A stretch of DNA of 64,000 nucleotides from Theobroma cacao (GCF_000208745.1 NC_030852.1:26335471-26399470); one strand, 5' to 3'; shown: positions 13,101-25,875, counted from the stretch's first letter. Notes: generated by a model not told the origin, from the sequence alone. Translations and numbers: made by a program.

Positions 13101-13619
13101 TTTTCTTTGGATAAAACAAATGGGTGAAATGAAGCAAAGAACAATGCCGAGTACCAGACTGCCAAATGTGTTACAAGTTCTTTGTTTGTAGAAGCTTGCT
13201 TTTATTAAATGATGGGACAGCAGCATTGTCCATTGCCCCAGAAACCACTCAAATACGTTTCAAAATTATTTTACATACAATCCAAATCACAGGCTTTCAT
13301 TATGTTTACGTCTTCTCTCTGTAGTATCTGATATTGATAACCTAGTCCACTCACTACCCGAATGTTTAGCCTGTTTCCAGGAAAATTTTGCCAGTCAAAA
13401 TCAGCTAATGGCCGATATTGGTGGCAACTCTTATCAGTCCAAACTCTGTACCCAATTTCCAAGAATTTAGCCAGCTTTATTTATTTTATTTTTTTAGAAA
13501 AAAAAATGTGTGTTCTAGACTGAAAGTTGAGACACCACCGTTTTCGGCGCTTAAGCAGATCATCAAATATATTATAGTTGTGAGTTGTGACATTGAAAGA
13601 TTCCTCACTTTCTTTCTTC
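10151..13619. other. Intergenic, no supported gene
   Basis: ORFs here are short and resemble no family I know. A directly repeated GATATGGATTATGGAAG occurs near 11746-11762 and 11866-11882, with TTTAGTTCAGTTCGGAT-type copies between. A (TTTA)n/(AT)n microsatellite lies near 12541-12572. The last 100 bases form the CASP-like gene's core promoter. Confidence 0.45.
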
Positions 13620-13627
13620 TATAAATA
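13620..13627 (+). promoter_or_regulatory. TATA box of the CASP-like gene
   Basis: TATAAATA sits 110 bases upstream of the ATG at 13738, which is the spacing expected for a plant gene with a leader of about 80 bases. Confidence 0.65.
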
Positions 13628-13737
13628 CCCTCCTTAGCTTCACTTCCGTTTTCCTATAACAGTTACGTCTACTATTTGCTTTAGCATTTACCTTCCCTGT
13701 TTTCTTCTCTGTATTTTGTTCTGTTTCTTGCAACGCA

Positions 13738-14500
13738 ATGGAAAGCATTGAAGCCAAGTTTCCAGAAAACCCATCTCTCAAAACACACAAACTTGTCCTT
13801 GGAGCACAAATTTGTTTGAGAATTGTGGCGATTGCGACCGCATTGGCTGCCACATGGGTGATGCTCACTTCCAAGCAAACAGTTATGGTTTTTGGCATAC
13901 CATTCGATGCTCGATATAGCTATTCTTCTGCTTTCAAGTAAGAAAAGGAGAGACTCAATATAACAAATAAAATTCATGCTACAAAATTTTAGAGCTCGTT
14001 TTTTTGTTGTATGTGAAACTGCCCGAGTGCTAAATCCTCCATTTTTTCAGGTTCTTCGCCTTTGCAAATGCCTTTGCATGTGGCTTCACTGTTCTCTCCT
14101 TGTTGTTTGTGTTCTTCTTCAGCCGCCGTGGCCTGACTCCTGCTAACTACTTCTTATTGTTCCTGCACGATTTGGTATTGTCGGCTTTATACAAATCCAC
14201 AAAATAATATATTTAGCAACAGGTTTTTGTTCACCAAGATGTTTGATAATTAATATTCCGGGTGCTTGGCCATGGCAGTTGATGATGTCGCTGGCGCTTT
14301 CCGGTGTGGCGGCTGGGACTGCAATCGGATACGTAGGCCGCTTCGGTAACATCCATGCTGGTTGGTTGCAAATCTGCGACCGTTTGGGCAAATTCTGCCA
14401 CAAGGTGACCGCTTCCTTGATATTCTCTTATCTGTCAGTCCTATGCTTGCTGGTTCTTACCATCATCTCCGCTAGCAAGTCTAGACAAATTAAGGTTTAG
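13738..14500 (+). CDS. CASP-like membrane protein (subfamily 1 type)
   Basis: Three exons, 13738-13937, 14051-14174 and 14279-14500, join to a 181-aa protein. Four hydrophobic helices are visible at about 20-44, 68-92, 104-124 and 154-174, with short cytosolic ends, as in the CASP/MARVEL-related family. Signature stretches are LRIVAIATALAATWVM in helix 1 and FFAFANAFACGFTVLSLL in helix 2. The last loop has GNIHAGWLQICD and a paired cysteine (FCHKV). CASP proteins scaffold the Casparian strip in the root endodermis; CASP-like members sit in the plasma membrane with mostly unknown roles. Length, three-exon layout and motifs fit CASPL1, perhaps CASPL1F. A TATA box lies at 13620. Confidence 0.9.
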
Positions 14501-17500
14501 AACTCCTTAATTTGGGTTGACAGACAGATGAGATGAGAGACGGGCGACCATGACGATGACTCAATTCGCATTTCTACAAACTTTGTTTACTCTTCAGTGG
14601 GAAAGGAAACTAATTAAACTTTCCTTTTTACTATCTTTCCTTGCCATCTGTTGTAACAAATACAACGATGATATGGTAGGTACATGTTGATCTTGAAATT
14701 CGAAATTTAGTAAATGGATGGATGGCTTTAAATTCCTTAATAAGAGAGTGGGGAATATATGGAATTAGAAACCAGTTTGGCACAACACCTATAATTTGTA
14801 AGAATACCATATGTGGGCCATTGTTTGAGTAGCTAGGAAATGTCAGGCTTAGACTTGGTACGCTACTAAACTAGTGACTGACATAAATAATAAGGAAAAA
14901 GAAAAGGTTGGATAAGTAACTCCACTCACCCCAAGCGATTGAAATGGAAAGATGATCTACGAAAAGTTTGCCTCTCTCATCCAGCTTCCTCCCGACTTTT
15001 GCTATCAAGGATGACCTTTTCCGTTTCTTTTCCCTTCTATGATACTCTCCACATTATAAAGTATTTAATACATGCTTCATAACTTGATAATCACAAAAGT
15101 TTGAGAAAATTTTTTATATTGATTACTAACCCAACTCTTCTCCTTTATCCTAGCTAGCTACCCAACATTAAAAAGGGAAACTCTCGACGTCCATACATAT
15201 ACATACATGCATATAAATAAGTAGAGAACATTGCCATCCTCAATTTCATTTTTTAAAATTTTAAAAGCCAAAGAGGAAAATAAACGCCTGATTTCACCAG
15301 CAACTTGGGTAAAAAGAATAACACCTTTCTTCTAAACAAAGATGGTTGAAAATTGCCTGCTCAAGTATTTGTAACTTCTTCCGTTATTTGTTTTATTCTC
15401 TCATCTATCTCCCTGATCTTCATGGGGGGTGGTCTGGCTGTGCGAGAGGGATGACAAATGTGGAGAGCCCAATCTTTTAAGCACAAGACAGGGTGAATTC
15501 CATCAAACCCACTTTTCAGGATCCAGACTCATTTATGATTTTCGTACTTCTCAGAAGCGGGCTGGGGCTTGTGGAACAGAACGTGGCCAGGGGCAGGGCT
15601 CCAAGTTAGAGGCACCAATGTTTTGAAGTCCAACAAATGCCACCAAGGGTAGGAATCAGTCCTCAGTTGGTTTATTAGCTTATTTAAGAAAAGTAGGGTT
15701 GATTTTGGTAAATACCAAGTACAATTGTTTACATAATAATTTAAAGTAACCTTCTCCAATCCCCAACATGAGAGTATTCCTCTAATACAATGGGTCTTAT
15801 AAGTAACTATTTTCATTCTTATAATATATTTTTGCTTTCCTCTTGTTATTGTGTTCTTATGCAAGAGCGACTAACTGTGACTTGAAATCTCTTTTTCTTA
15901 GTCTCAATTTGCAATGAACCCCTTGGTATGCTAATATCACAGAAGCTTCCTTCAACACCTTTTTTTGTTTTCCGCCAACCATTACCATATCCATATTGAT
16001 TATTGAACTATCCTCTTATAGTGTTTCCACATGGCGTAGAAGGCAAAGGCGTCCCTCTCTTTGCCATTTCACAGGCCTTTAATCCAATAATACTATACAA
16101 TATCGACAACCCAAATTGCTCCATCCTTCATCTCTAAGTTTGAACAGCTAAGCACGCTTGTGCATTTTCTTCCCACTGTTCATAATACTACTACTTTCCT
16201 CCAAATGATTGTTTATTCTTTCTTTCCTTAAAGTCGGCATTGATAAATTTTTAGCATTCCTTCTACAACAAGGTTCAATATTAAAAAAGATAGATTCTCT
16301 ATGTAAACAGATAAAATCTAATGGATCACCAAATTCTACGGTTCACCAGACACACAGCTGTGTATTTCCGTGCCCCTTTGCCATAGGCAGGAAGGTTTCA
16401 ACCAAGCAGGTTTCACAACCTCTCCCGACCCCTTCCTTTTCCTTTTATCCAACAAGAATCCATCAATATACGGGCTAAGTCAATTTTGCAAACAACTTTA
16501 GGTAGGTGCTTACCTGTTAAGGTAACAGCCAGCAGAAGATTGCGAAAGAGGCGTAACATGGAACAAATGCACATGGTCAAGAACAAATGCACGTGGTTTA
16601 TACCCACCATTATATGGATATAACATCAGCCAGACATCCAAAGAACTAAACAAAACTATTTTTCAAAATAAACTGTGATAATATAGTTTTGCTAATTATA
16701 TACAGGAATTGAATGAGAAGGATTGACAATGATGGAGTAGATCCTTCGGGGACCCCAGAATATTGACAGCAGAAGATTTAGAAGAGAGCTGGAAAGAGGA
16801 AGTGCTTGCCTGTTTAGGCAAGGATCAGTAGAAGTTTGCAGTGGTTGGAGAACATGGACGGAGACTAAACTTAGAACAAATGCAGCCACATCCTTGCACA
16901 CAAAACACACTCACTAAATTGGCTTGCAATGATTAGCAAATTCACTCCTGTAAGGCCTATGTCTAGCAGTGAAACGAGCTACTCCTTGTGGAATGAAAAA
17001 AAACCAAAATTTAGTTTCCCTGATGCAAACTCTTACTGAAATTTCTGAGCATCCTACACTGGCAGAAAATGGTTAATTGGTGTATCAAACACCTAAGAAA
17101 TGAGAAAAGAAAGCAACCAGCTAGCAGAGTCAATATAATATAACTTAATTCAGTTAGGACTCAGTCATCATCAACAACCTCTTTGTGAAGTCAATAAAAA
17201 CTCCAGAAAATCGTAAAAACAGAAACATGAGGTTCATACATGACAGAGCTGCAAAATGCGAAATCATTGAATTTTGGGTAATAAAAATTGAACACCGCTC
17301 TAATTAGGTCACCAAACCAAGATTATGTCTCTACACTAAAAAGAAAGTTTTCTCCACAAGCAATTACACTAAAGATATACTCTAACTCTAAACAAATCAA
17401 CATCCACTACGAACAAGAAAACTAAATAAAATAACAAGAAATCAAAGTAAAAACACAACTATTGTACATACAGTTAAATGCCCCCATTTTGTAGATATCT

Positions 17501-17507
17501 TCCGTTG
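14501..17507. other. Intergenic between convergent CASP-like and ARM genes
   Basis: This holds the 3' ends of the convergent neighbours. ORFs at 15429-15626 (plus) and 16692-16910 (minus) are short and unrecognised. I see no tRNA, miRNA or transposon with clear ends. A CAGCAGAAGAT motif occurs twice, near 16531 and 16777, without further similarity. Confidence 0.45.
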
Positions 17508-19160
17508 CTATGGTCTGGCGAAAACACCCCAAATCTTACCCCTACCAAGACTCTCCAATAGCTTCTTAGCCCCTTCAACATTCATCTCAACCAGTTTCTG
17601 CAAGTACACACAAGCACCAGCAGCAACCATTTGCTTCCTACATTTCTTAGAATGTACAAGCTCTGACAAGATCAAAACAGGGTATTTTTTATCCAAATTC
17701 TGTATCAAAGGATCCAATAACTGCACCGCATTTACTATTCCTCTTTCATCCTTTTGAAAAACCTTTCTGTTACCGGCGTACAACATGAGCGTGGACAGTG
17801 CCATTGCAGCAGCTTCTTTTTCTTCAACAGCCTTGCCGTCCATCATTTTAATCAATGCCACGGTACAACCACATTCACCCATTTCTTTCCTTGTTTTCGA
17901 GTTAAACCCAAGCTCATAAACAGCTCTAGCAGCAGCAATTCTTACCCCTAAAACCCCACAGTTCAAAACAGCCACGAGCCTGGCAACGAAACCATCAGCA
18001 ACCAGAGCTTCTGCTATAGGGGAACAAGAAGCTAAGCGCCTAACTAACTCAACCGCAACTTCAAGACTTTTTGGGTTTGGAGATGAATCCCAGAAATTCT
18101 TCAAACATTCAATCCCACCTTCCTTAACGATCAAAAGCCTCAAATTTTCATCATCAGAAACCAAATTACACAAACACCCAATCGAATTTTCTTGTGCTAA
18201 GGCAGTCCCTGAAGCAGCAAGCCCGATTAAAACAAAAACCGCGTTTTCTTCAATAAAATTCTCTTTAATTTCATCAACAGAAGCTAAGTTTTTCAAAACC
18301 CCGGCTGCAAAAGCTTGAGAACCCGGTGTGCCAGCTTGGCAAATCTCTAAGAGAGACGAAATCCCACCTCTGGAACCAATTGCTCTGGCGTTTTCTTTTG
18401 AAAAACTTAAAGCTTGTAAAGCAATGCAAGCTTTTTCCTTTGCGAAACCGCTTCCGGATTCAAGAACTCGAAGCAGATGGTTCAAAAGCAACAGACCTTC
18501 AGCGATCAACACGTGTTTGCTTGACTCCACCGTTGAGACCCTCGAGATGGCGGCGACAGTCTTTTCTTTCATTTCTAAAGAGCTCGAATCCAGTAAGCGC
18601 ACGAGCACGGGAACCACACCCTGCGCCACGGCTATCATCACGTTTTTGTCGTCCTCTTGGAGTAATCCTAAAAGCGAGTCCATGGCCGAGTTTTTAGACT
18701 CGGTGGTTCCGATTTGTAACCGAGTAATCAAGTTTCTAGACTCGACTCGTACGGCTTCTTTCTTTGACGAAGAAGTTGAGACGGCGCCGTCTTGGAGCAC
18801 TCCACTCCGAATCAAAATCTCGCTATCTTTGATATGTCGATCTAGTTTAGCCAAAACGGCGTCGATGTCGCTCTGGGTCTTGAGTTTTCCCTCAGTCAAA
18901 TCGGCGAGCTGACATTTCTGGGAAAGCGAGACGGCGTCGTTCAAGGTTTGGGTGATGGAATAAAGTAGGTCGACGGCGAGAGGGTTAGAGGAAGAAGCGG
19001 GAAAGTCGGAGAAGTCAGCGAGTTGAGCCTGGAGACCAGAAAGCTTGGATTTGATCAAAGCCCATTTGCCTTTGAAATTGTTGATGTTTGGGATTTGTTC
19101 CGAAAGGGAAGCCAAAAGATGATTCGAAAGAGAAATCGGGTCGTTTTCTGGTACTTTCAT
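17508..19160 (-). CDS. Armadillo (ARM) repeat protein, intronless
   Basis: A single 550-codon ORF on the minus strand. Residues 1 to about 140 form a helical N-terminal region. From about 150 to the end the protein is a run of 40-42-residue ARM repeats, for example RNLITRLQIGTTESKNSAMD, then VVPVLVRLLDSS, GGISSLLEICQ and GCTVALIKMMDG, each followed by helix-forming ALxxL-type segments. It lacks a U-box, F-box or kinase domain, so it is not a PUB E3 ligase. It resembles the intronless Arabidopsis ARM protein At5g50900 (from memory). ARM solenoids bind other proteins; the partner is unknown. The start is supported by an ATG well placed after a long untranslated stretch with stops in frame. Confidence 0.9.
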   Translation of the reverse strand: MKVPENDPISLSNHLLASLSEQIPNINNFKGKWALIKSKLSGLQAQLADFSDFPASSSNPLAVDLLYSITQTLNDAVSLSQKCQLADLTEGKLKTQSDIDAVLAKLDRHIKDSEILIRSGVLQDGAVSTSSSKKEAVRVESRNLITRLQIGTTESKNSAMDSLLGLLQEDDKNVMIAVAQGVVPVLVRLLDSSSLEMKEKTVAAISRVSTVESSKHVLIAEGLLLLNHLLRVLESGSGFAKEKACIALQALSFSKENARAIGSRGGISSLLEICQAGTPGSQAFAAGVLKNLASVDEIKENFIEENAVFVLIGLAASGTALAQENSIGCLCNLVSDDENLRLLIVKEGGIECLKNFWDSSPNPKSLEVAVELVRRLASCSPIAEALVADGFVARLVAVLNCGVLGVRIAAARAVYELGFNSKTRKEMGECGCTVALIKMMDGKAVEEKEAAAMALSTLMLYAGNRKVFQKDERGIVNAVQLLDPLIQNLDKKYPVLILSELVHSKKCRKQMVAAGACVYLQKLVEMNVEGAKKLLESLGRGKIWGVFARP

Positions 19161-22153
19161 GGTGGCTCTGCTCAGACCGATTTTTCCCTCGCTTTTTATT
19201 TTTCTTTCCTGATTTTCTGTTCTGCTGATTAGAAAGTTTGTGCAGTGAAAGAGAGGAAAAAAGGAAAACAGTGCATAAAATCTAAAAGCAGAGAAAAAGA
19301 AAAGACTTTAGGGTTCAGAGTCTACGACTCTAGAGAGAGTGTCAAGAGTGTTGGGAAACGACGGAGCCGAGATGTACTGGAGGAGATATACTGTGAGAGA
19401 TGGGAGGCGTTGTTGAGTATCAGACGCAATTCAGAAGCGTGAAAACACGGGCTTTTGACTTGTACATTATTGGAATTTGGAATGGATGGACGATTATTAA
19501 TAGGATTAATTGCGGTTCCCGCCGGCAGTAAAATTATATCCCTACACTACTTCCATTATTGTGCTAGGCTCTATATTATAAGGACGACGTTGTATTTAAA
19601 GATTTTAAATGGTGTTGTGATTGCCTAATGTTTATAGGTGAAACACTTGACTTGATATTAAAGTGTTTTTTTTTTCGTTTCTATTAAGGAATTTAAACAA
19701 GGGAATTAAAGATGGATGGGGATTTGTTGGATCATGAAATTAATGCAAATAAATTCATAAGTTCAAACCATGGTTTTGAATTTGAATCATTGCTTCAAAT
19801 GCATAATGTTTACCTTAAATGAGGATTTTTTTTTTTGAAATTGGGTTCATCATGAAATAAATTTCATTGTTTTCTCAAACTAATAAATTTTGAACTAAGT
19901 AATTGTTGTCTATTTTCCTTTCACAACCTAATAGACAAACATCATGTCCATTGGTAGTACTATATTTAATTAATACATTATTTATTAGAACATGATATTA
20001 TTCTATGTGATCATCTATATCCCACTTGTCTATCTCAAATGTTTTTAACATGCAATTAGTGACATTTGCTTGATTCCACTGCTACTATTATTTACGTCCG
20101 TCCCTCCATTTGATAAAAAGTGCTTTCTTTTTGTTTGATAGTATTTTGGAAGAGGTTCAAGCAAAAATGCTGTTACTAACCCAAAATAATAATAATAAAA
20201 ACCATTATTTTATGTTTCCCACCAAAAAGACCGAGTCAAAAGGGGAAGAGACGCTGGATGGGAGAGTGGAATACACGGCACAACAAAATCGAGAGATAAT
20301 AAAGGGTGAGGAGGTTTCTGTGATGATTGGAAATTGAGCCGAAAAGGAAAGCAGTCAGAGACACAGAATCGGAGGGCTGAGAGAAATTCAAAGACTTAAA
20401 GCGGTGGGATCCAGCCCTTTCCAAGTAAATACCCTATCTGCCCTTTCTTTTATTTTATTGCAAATGACAGGTCGGACAGCGAATTTTCCTATTCTCAGTC
20501 ACATCAACTTTCATTTTTACTGTCACAGCCCTTTTACGATCGTCAGATGGTCCTACCAACCATTATCTACCTTGAGTGATGATTAATTTCTGACTCGGTG
20601 GGCCTTGACGAAGTTATAAATGTCTTTGGGGCCCATTAACATTTGTTCATGGGCTTGGATTCGTGCGTATCAACTACACCAGCCGACGGATCAGCAGCTT
20701 CTTCGGTTTTGTAGTTTGACTAGATTGGAAATTCATGCAGCAATATTGAATTTTTTAACCCATTATTTGAAATTAGAAGAATTACATTTATTAAGTTTAG
20801 CATCAAAATCAGGTCGGTATCTCATTAAACTCTGGACAAATAGAAAATTTCAATTCTAATTTAACAAATGCATTCTCATTCTCATCCTAACTGAAAAGTC
20901 TATGCTGATTTCATGCTAAAAAGAATTATTTATAATTAATTAATGTGTTAGTCTTTTGCTTTGCTCAATAACGGCATTAATAATTTGGTGCATAATTTAA
21001 CAACTTTGGTTATTAAAGCATAAATAAGCAAGTTTTGAAGTGACAGGATACATCCTAAAAGCAGTTGAGAGGAGAGTTGACAATTTGGGTTTTCTAAGTA
21101 GTAACTTATAAAATAATTTTCATCAAGTCAAATGTTGGAGACTTTTTTTGTATGCAAAGTCGTGAAATTGGTGGGCATCTTCCTATGCAGAGATATAGCA
21201 AAACAAAGACGATGACTTGGTCAAGCTGCTAGACATCTGCACGGTCGAGAATTTTTACGGCATTTTTATTCAGTTATTCATGCTAAGGGTTGGAGAAGTA
21301 GAAAATCTATTATTATATTACTAATATATATACTCATATACCATTAAATAGAGACCTTAAGCATTATTTAAAGACAGATATATGATTAAATAATATATTT
21401 AAAATATTTAATTATCATATAATTGATACAATCATATGTGAATTTTTTAGTTAAAAATGTATCTATAAACTATTCGTTCTTGATAATAAAAAATAAAAAT
21501 ATATAATTAATTATAATAGAAATGTTCAAATTGATTTAAAAAATTTTTTTCTTCCAAAAAAAATTAACTCTTTTATTTTTATATGGTAAATGCAATACGC
21601 TTAAAATCTTGCTTAAATAAATTAAAAAAAATCATTTTATATCATATTATTGTTTTTATAATTTCAAAAAAGAAAAAGAATGAAATTGAATAATGTGTAA
21701 TATAAAAATAATATACTTGATTAAATAAAATATAATAGGATTAAATAATATATTTGAAATATTTACTTACTTTACACATAACATACTTATCTTATAAGAA
21801 GTGATACAATGCATAAAAATCATATATATTCTTAACTTTATTTTTTTGTTAAGTAGAATGATTTAGTCTAAACATTAGGAACCAATTTTTTTTATAAAAT
21901 AAGGCATAAATTTATCATTAAACAAAATCTTTCAGTACTAAGTTCATCTTTTGTCTTACATTTCTTTCTATCAACAATATATAAAAGTGAACTCTTAAAG
22001 AAACTAAATTGTGCTAGTGTTGATTTGTAAGCATTGGGCCATGACAATAATGACAGCCCAATAATGCATCATCCACGTTTTGGTTTGGTCTATGTCATGT
22101 GGGAGAAGTTGGGAGGAGTTGGTTTCTTGTCATATCAAAGGCAACTAAATCAT
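19161..22153. other. ARM gene promoter, then gene-poor AT-rich sequence
   Basis: 19161 to about 19450 is the likely leader and promoter of the minus-strand ARM gene (purine-rich on the plus strand). 19500-22150 has no convincing gene. An imperfect direct duplication of AT-rich sequence is visible: GATTAAATAATATATTT begins near 21384 and again near 21741, each followed by TGATACAAT within 100 bases. Confidence 0.45.
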
Positions 22154-22156
22154 TTA

Positions 22157-23243
22157 TGGCACGTTTGGTATGGTACGGTGAATAGCTATGCTATTCCTCC
22201 TCTATTCCCGGTCATTTTCTATTCCTTCGTTTGGTACTAAATTGAAATCCGAAATAGTAATTTCGCAGGAATAAAAATTCTGTCAAATAGGTTAAAAGTC
22301 AGTAATAGCTATTCCCTTTCCCCTCCCCAGTAATAGCTATTCCATGGCTCATGGAATAGCTTTCAAATATATAATGATCAAAATAGCCCTTATAACCTAA
22401 AAATATTACAACCCTATACCTATAAATACTTTTTTTTCTCTCATTTTCCCTTTTCTTTCTCTCTCTTCTCCCTCTCTCATTCTCTCTCTAACTGGAACTC
22501 AACACCGGCGACGGCGGCGGCAACGGCGGTGACGGCGACGGCAGCAATCGAATATGATCGGAAAACGTCGATCTAGTCCTTTCCGACAATATTGAACAGA
22601 GATCCAGCCAGATCTGGCACTCAAAGGCCAGATCTGACCGCGGGAAGTAACGGATCTGGTGCTTACCAACTAGATCTCACAGTTGGATCTGGCACTCCAC
22701 GGCCAGATGGTGCGCCAGATCGGCGTTTTGTTACACCGGTTGCCTTTCCGGCGACCGGCCCATGAAAAAAAAAGGCAAAAATAGAATAAAAAAGAATAAA
22801 TTATTTGTAAAATTTAAAATATNTTTTTAATGAGTATAAATAAAAATAAAAATAAAAATTATTAATATTTTAATCAAAATAATATTAATTTATACATAAA
22901 ATATTATTAATTAAAATATAAGTAATTAAATTATATTAAAATATTGATATTTAAATTATTAATATTTTAATTAATTATAAATTATTAATATTTAAAAAAT
23001 AAAATAAAAAATAATTATATATAATAAAGGGTATTTTTATCTTTTTATTTTCTATTCCTTTCTTATTCCAAAGCTATTGTTACCAACCAAACACTGTAAT
23101 AAGTCATAATAATTATTCCTACTCTATTTCATTCATCATACCAAATTACATAATACTTATTTTATTCTATTCCCACCTCATTTTATTTCCACGTAATAAT
23201 TATTCTATTCTATTTCTATTTATTTCGTGAACCAAACGTGCTG
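22157..23243. mobile_element. PIF/Harbinger-type non-autonomous DNA transposon (1,087 bp)
   Basis: The ends are TGGCACGTTTGGT and ACCAAACGTGCTG, which pair over 11 of 13 bases as terminal inverted repeats. Both sides are flanked by TTA (22154-22156 and 23244-23246), the three-base duplication used by PIF/Harbinger elements. Subterminal regions are rich in ATTCTATTC-type motifs in opposite orientations. No transposase ORF exists, so it must move in trans if at all. The centre (about 22420-22765) is strikingly different: a TATAAATA at 22421, a CT-rich tract, then GC-rich sequence with GGCGACGGCGG repeats and AGATCTGGCACTC modules spaced 75 bp apart (22610 and 22685). An N occurs at 22823. Confidence 0.82.
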
Positions 23244-23246
23244 TTA

Positions 23247-24537
23247 AGGGAAGAAAACGTAGTAATAGCATTGCTTATTTTAAGCAGTCAGACGGTGTCG
23301 GCAATGGGTGCAGAGGTACAATGATTAGGCAATGATGTATTATACTATCCCCCGCCGGTGCTATTATCTTTTATTAAAAATTTTAAAAGAAAAAATATGG
23401 GAAGGAAATGGCCATTCTGAGAAGCCCTCGTGTTTCCGGTTTGGGCCAACAAGAGCTAAAAGTGAAAACCTTCGTTGTTCCCATAATCTCAGCAATCAGA
23501 TCAAATCATCCTAATCACTCGTCTTGTCATCCTTAGGCCTAAAGTAAAAATCCAATTCAATTTCACGCCTTATATGTATCTATTCCCTTTTATTTATTTT
23601 TGAATAATAATTAATATAAAAAATACCAATATTTTTTAATTGTTTATCAAAAATTAATTCAATTATAATTGCAAGGGTTTATATATAAAAGATAATTAGC
23701 ATTTTAATTATATATAATATTAATTTTTAAATTATGTTATACAATTAGAATTAAAAAATTCATTCAATACAATTAGAATTTAAGGAAAATACTCTATGTA
23801 ATTAGAATTTTTATATATTTACAAATTAAATAAATCTTATTAATATAATTAAAAATATTTAAAATAATAATTTAGAAATACCATAAATAAATATGATTTG
23901 TTTAATATCTATTTATTTAGTCATGTTCATGTATTAGATAATTATGTTTAGTACACAATTAAGACTAGTTTATTGATTTATATAAATATTAATATTTTTA
24001 TAATGATTCAGATTTATTGATGTTGAATTTTATTATATTTGATAAATATTATAATATTTATAATTTTTATTATAAATTAAAATAACAAAATTATATTTTA
24101 ATTGTATTTTAATTGTGTTATAAGTCATATAAATTTTAATTGTATTAATTGTGTAAATAAATCTTATCGTGCCATGTCGTATAAAATTTAACCTGATATA
24201 TTTAATAAATATATTAATCATGCCATGTTACAAAATTATTAAACATAACAATATATGTATTTTATTAATAAATCATATCATTTTCATATTTATCTAAATA
24301 ATTCTACTTTATTAGAAGTCCTTGTTCACGTCAAGTTTGAGGGCCAGCTCATATTTCTTATTTTTTGTTTTCTTCATCTTTAAATGATGGAAAGGCTTCA
24401 CGAGAAATGATAACGTTATCAAGAGTACGCCTATTAACCACAAAAGCACATTGGTTTTCTGTGTTCAGGAGACTTCTTTAGAAATAACCTTCTAAACAGA
24501 GTTGCAGAGTCTTACTGGCCCAAAGGGAGAGGCCAAT
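23247..24537. other. Very AT-rich intergenic sequence
   Basis: About 23580-24300 is extremely AT-rich with no ORF of note. Short ATCATGCCATG and TCGTGCCATG motifs near 24160-24230 hint at an old repeat, but I cannot define its ends. Confidence 0.4.
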
Positions 24538-24726
24538 TCAGGCCCTTTCTGTTCTGGTATCAGCCACATTTACCTTGATACTGCTCCAAAATCTTTGAAA
24601 GAATATTCCACTGAAGCCATGAGGATATGGTACTTCATAAGCAACTAGTTGAGGAACTTTTTTAACTAGAAATGCATTCATTTCCTGTGTTACCACCTGA
24701 GGAACGTGATCAAGCACTGTACCCAA
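24538..24726 (-). mobile_element. LINE (L1-type) reverse-transcriptase fragment
   Basis: The minus-strand translation contains VTQEMNAFLVKKVPQ followed by HGFSGIFFQRFWSSIK. This resembles the plant L1 RT start, where a VTxEMNxxLxxP-type stretch leads to a PDGFxxxFFQxFW motif. Only about 60 codons remain, the intervening spacer is shortened, and no other LINE domain is seen nearby. It is a short relic; the match is by eye. Confidence 0.5.
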
Positions 24727-25875
24727 TCGACATTTGAAGTTTATTTAATAATGGTATTTCTAATGTTTACATGCCTACATTAGTTGGGTCGTAGGATTGC
24801 CCTACTCTGCTCCCAACTTAAGAAATACAAGCAGTATTAACGAGGACATAAAAAGAAGAATGTGGCTTGTTGGCTTGGCAAGCAGAGATACGTCAATCCA
24901 CTTTTCAAGTTACAACAATACCTTGATATTCCATATGAGAACCCAAAGGGTATAAAGTCGTATGCAAGTGAAGGATTGATAGGTGTTGCTGGGGCGGTAC
25001 TTTTGAACCCAAGAAGCTTGGAATAATGAAAAGAGATTGCCAAAAATTATGCCACGTATTTGAAAACCAGAAGTTGAAAGAGTCAAATGATGCGATGTTG
25101 ACACGCATTTGAGTCAAATTGGAACAAATTAATAAAGCTTTATTGATTCGGGTAATGGACATTGAAAGGCTTTTGACATTTATCATTGATATTGGAATTA
25201 AGCGAATGTTATTCGCTGATAAAAAATCCCTAAAAAGGGACGTCAAGAGCTGACTTTGAACCCACCCTGTTTTTTGTTCAAAGACAAACATCCATCAGAC
25301 TCTGACTTTCGTCACTGAATTCAGAATCGCAGCTTTTGTCCTTCTTCTTTACTTGAGGGATAAAAATTACTCTTCAAATAGTAAGGGAATGCTAACGTGG
25401 CAATGAACTTGGAGCTTAAGGCCTAAACATGCTGGAACAACTAAAACATGAGAATCATTAAACATCGTTTTCACCCTTTGAAAGTCTTTGAAGGTCAAAT
25501 GAACTGATTCAGTGCAAGTTGCTTAACCAACATGTCCCATGGACATTGCTAGAGGGCTAAGATTTTTCCCTTTCTTGCTCAGTTCCTTTCTTTTTAATAA
25601 TATTTCTTCCTGGTACTCTGTTTGACCTCAAATTAAGGGTGATTTTCAATCATGCTGGACGGTAGTGAAAACAACAGATATAGCCAGAACGAACGTTGAT
25701 GATATGGTTGGACCTTTAAATTCATTGGAATATATTCTGTCATGTCCACGTTTGGTGGTTGAATTTTGCGATGTGATGACAAATAAAGCTAAGGATAAGG
25801 GGAAATACAAAGGCTTAGCGCAAGGAAGCTAATTTTGCAGCAATTGGAATCCAATTTCTTTTCACTTGTCAATGG
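24727..25875. other. Intergenic region and MIR169 promoter
   Basis: No recognised gene. An ORF at 24905-25291 (minus, 128 codons) has no family I know. The last several hundred bases are the likely promoter of the microRNA gene downstream. Confidence 0.4.

Noticed and set aside
16772..16798. Sequence resembling miR156/157 (TTGACAGCAGAAG...GAGAGC)
   Set aside because: The match is interrupted by extra bases and there is no complementary arm nearby, so it is not a microRNA precursor.
18326..18912. Plus-strand ORFs of 123 and 194 codons
   Set aside because: They are antisense shadows of the ARM-repeat gene, whose protein fits a known family.
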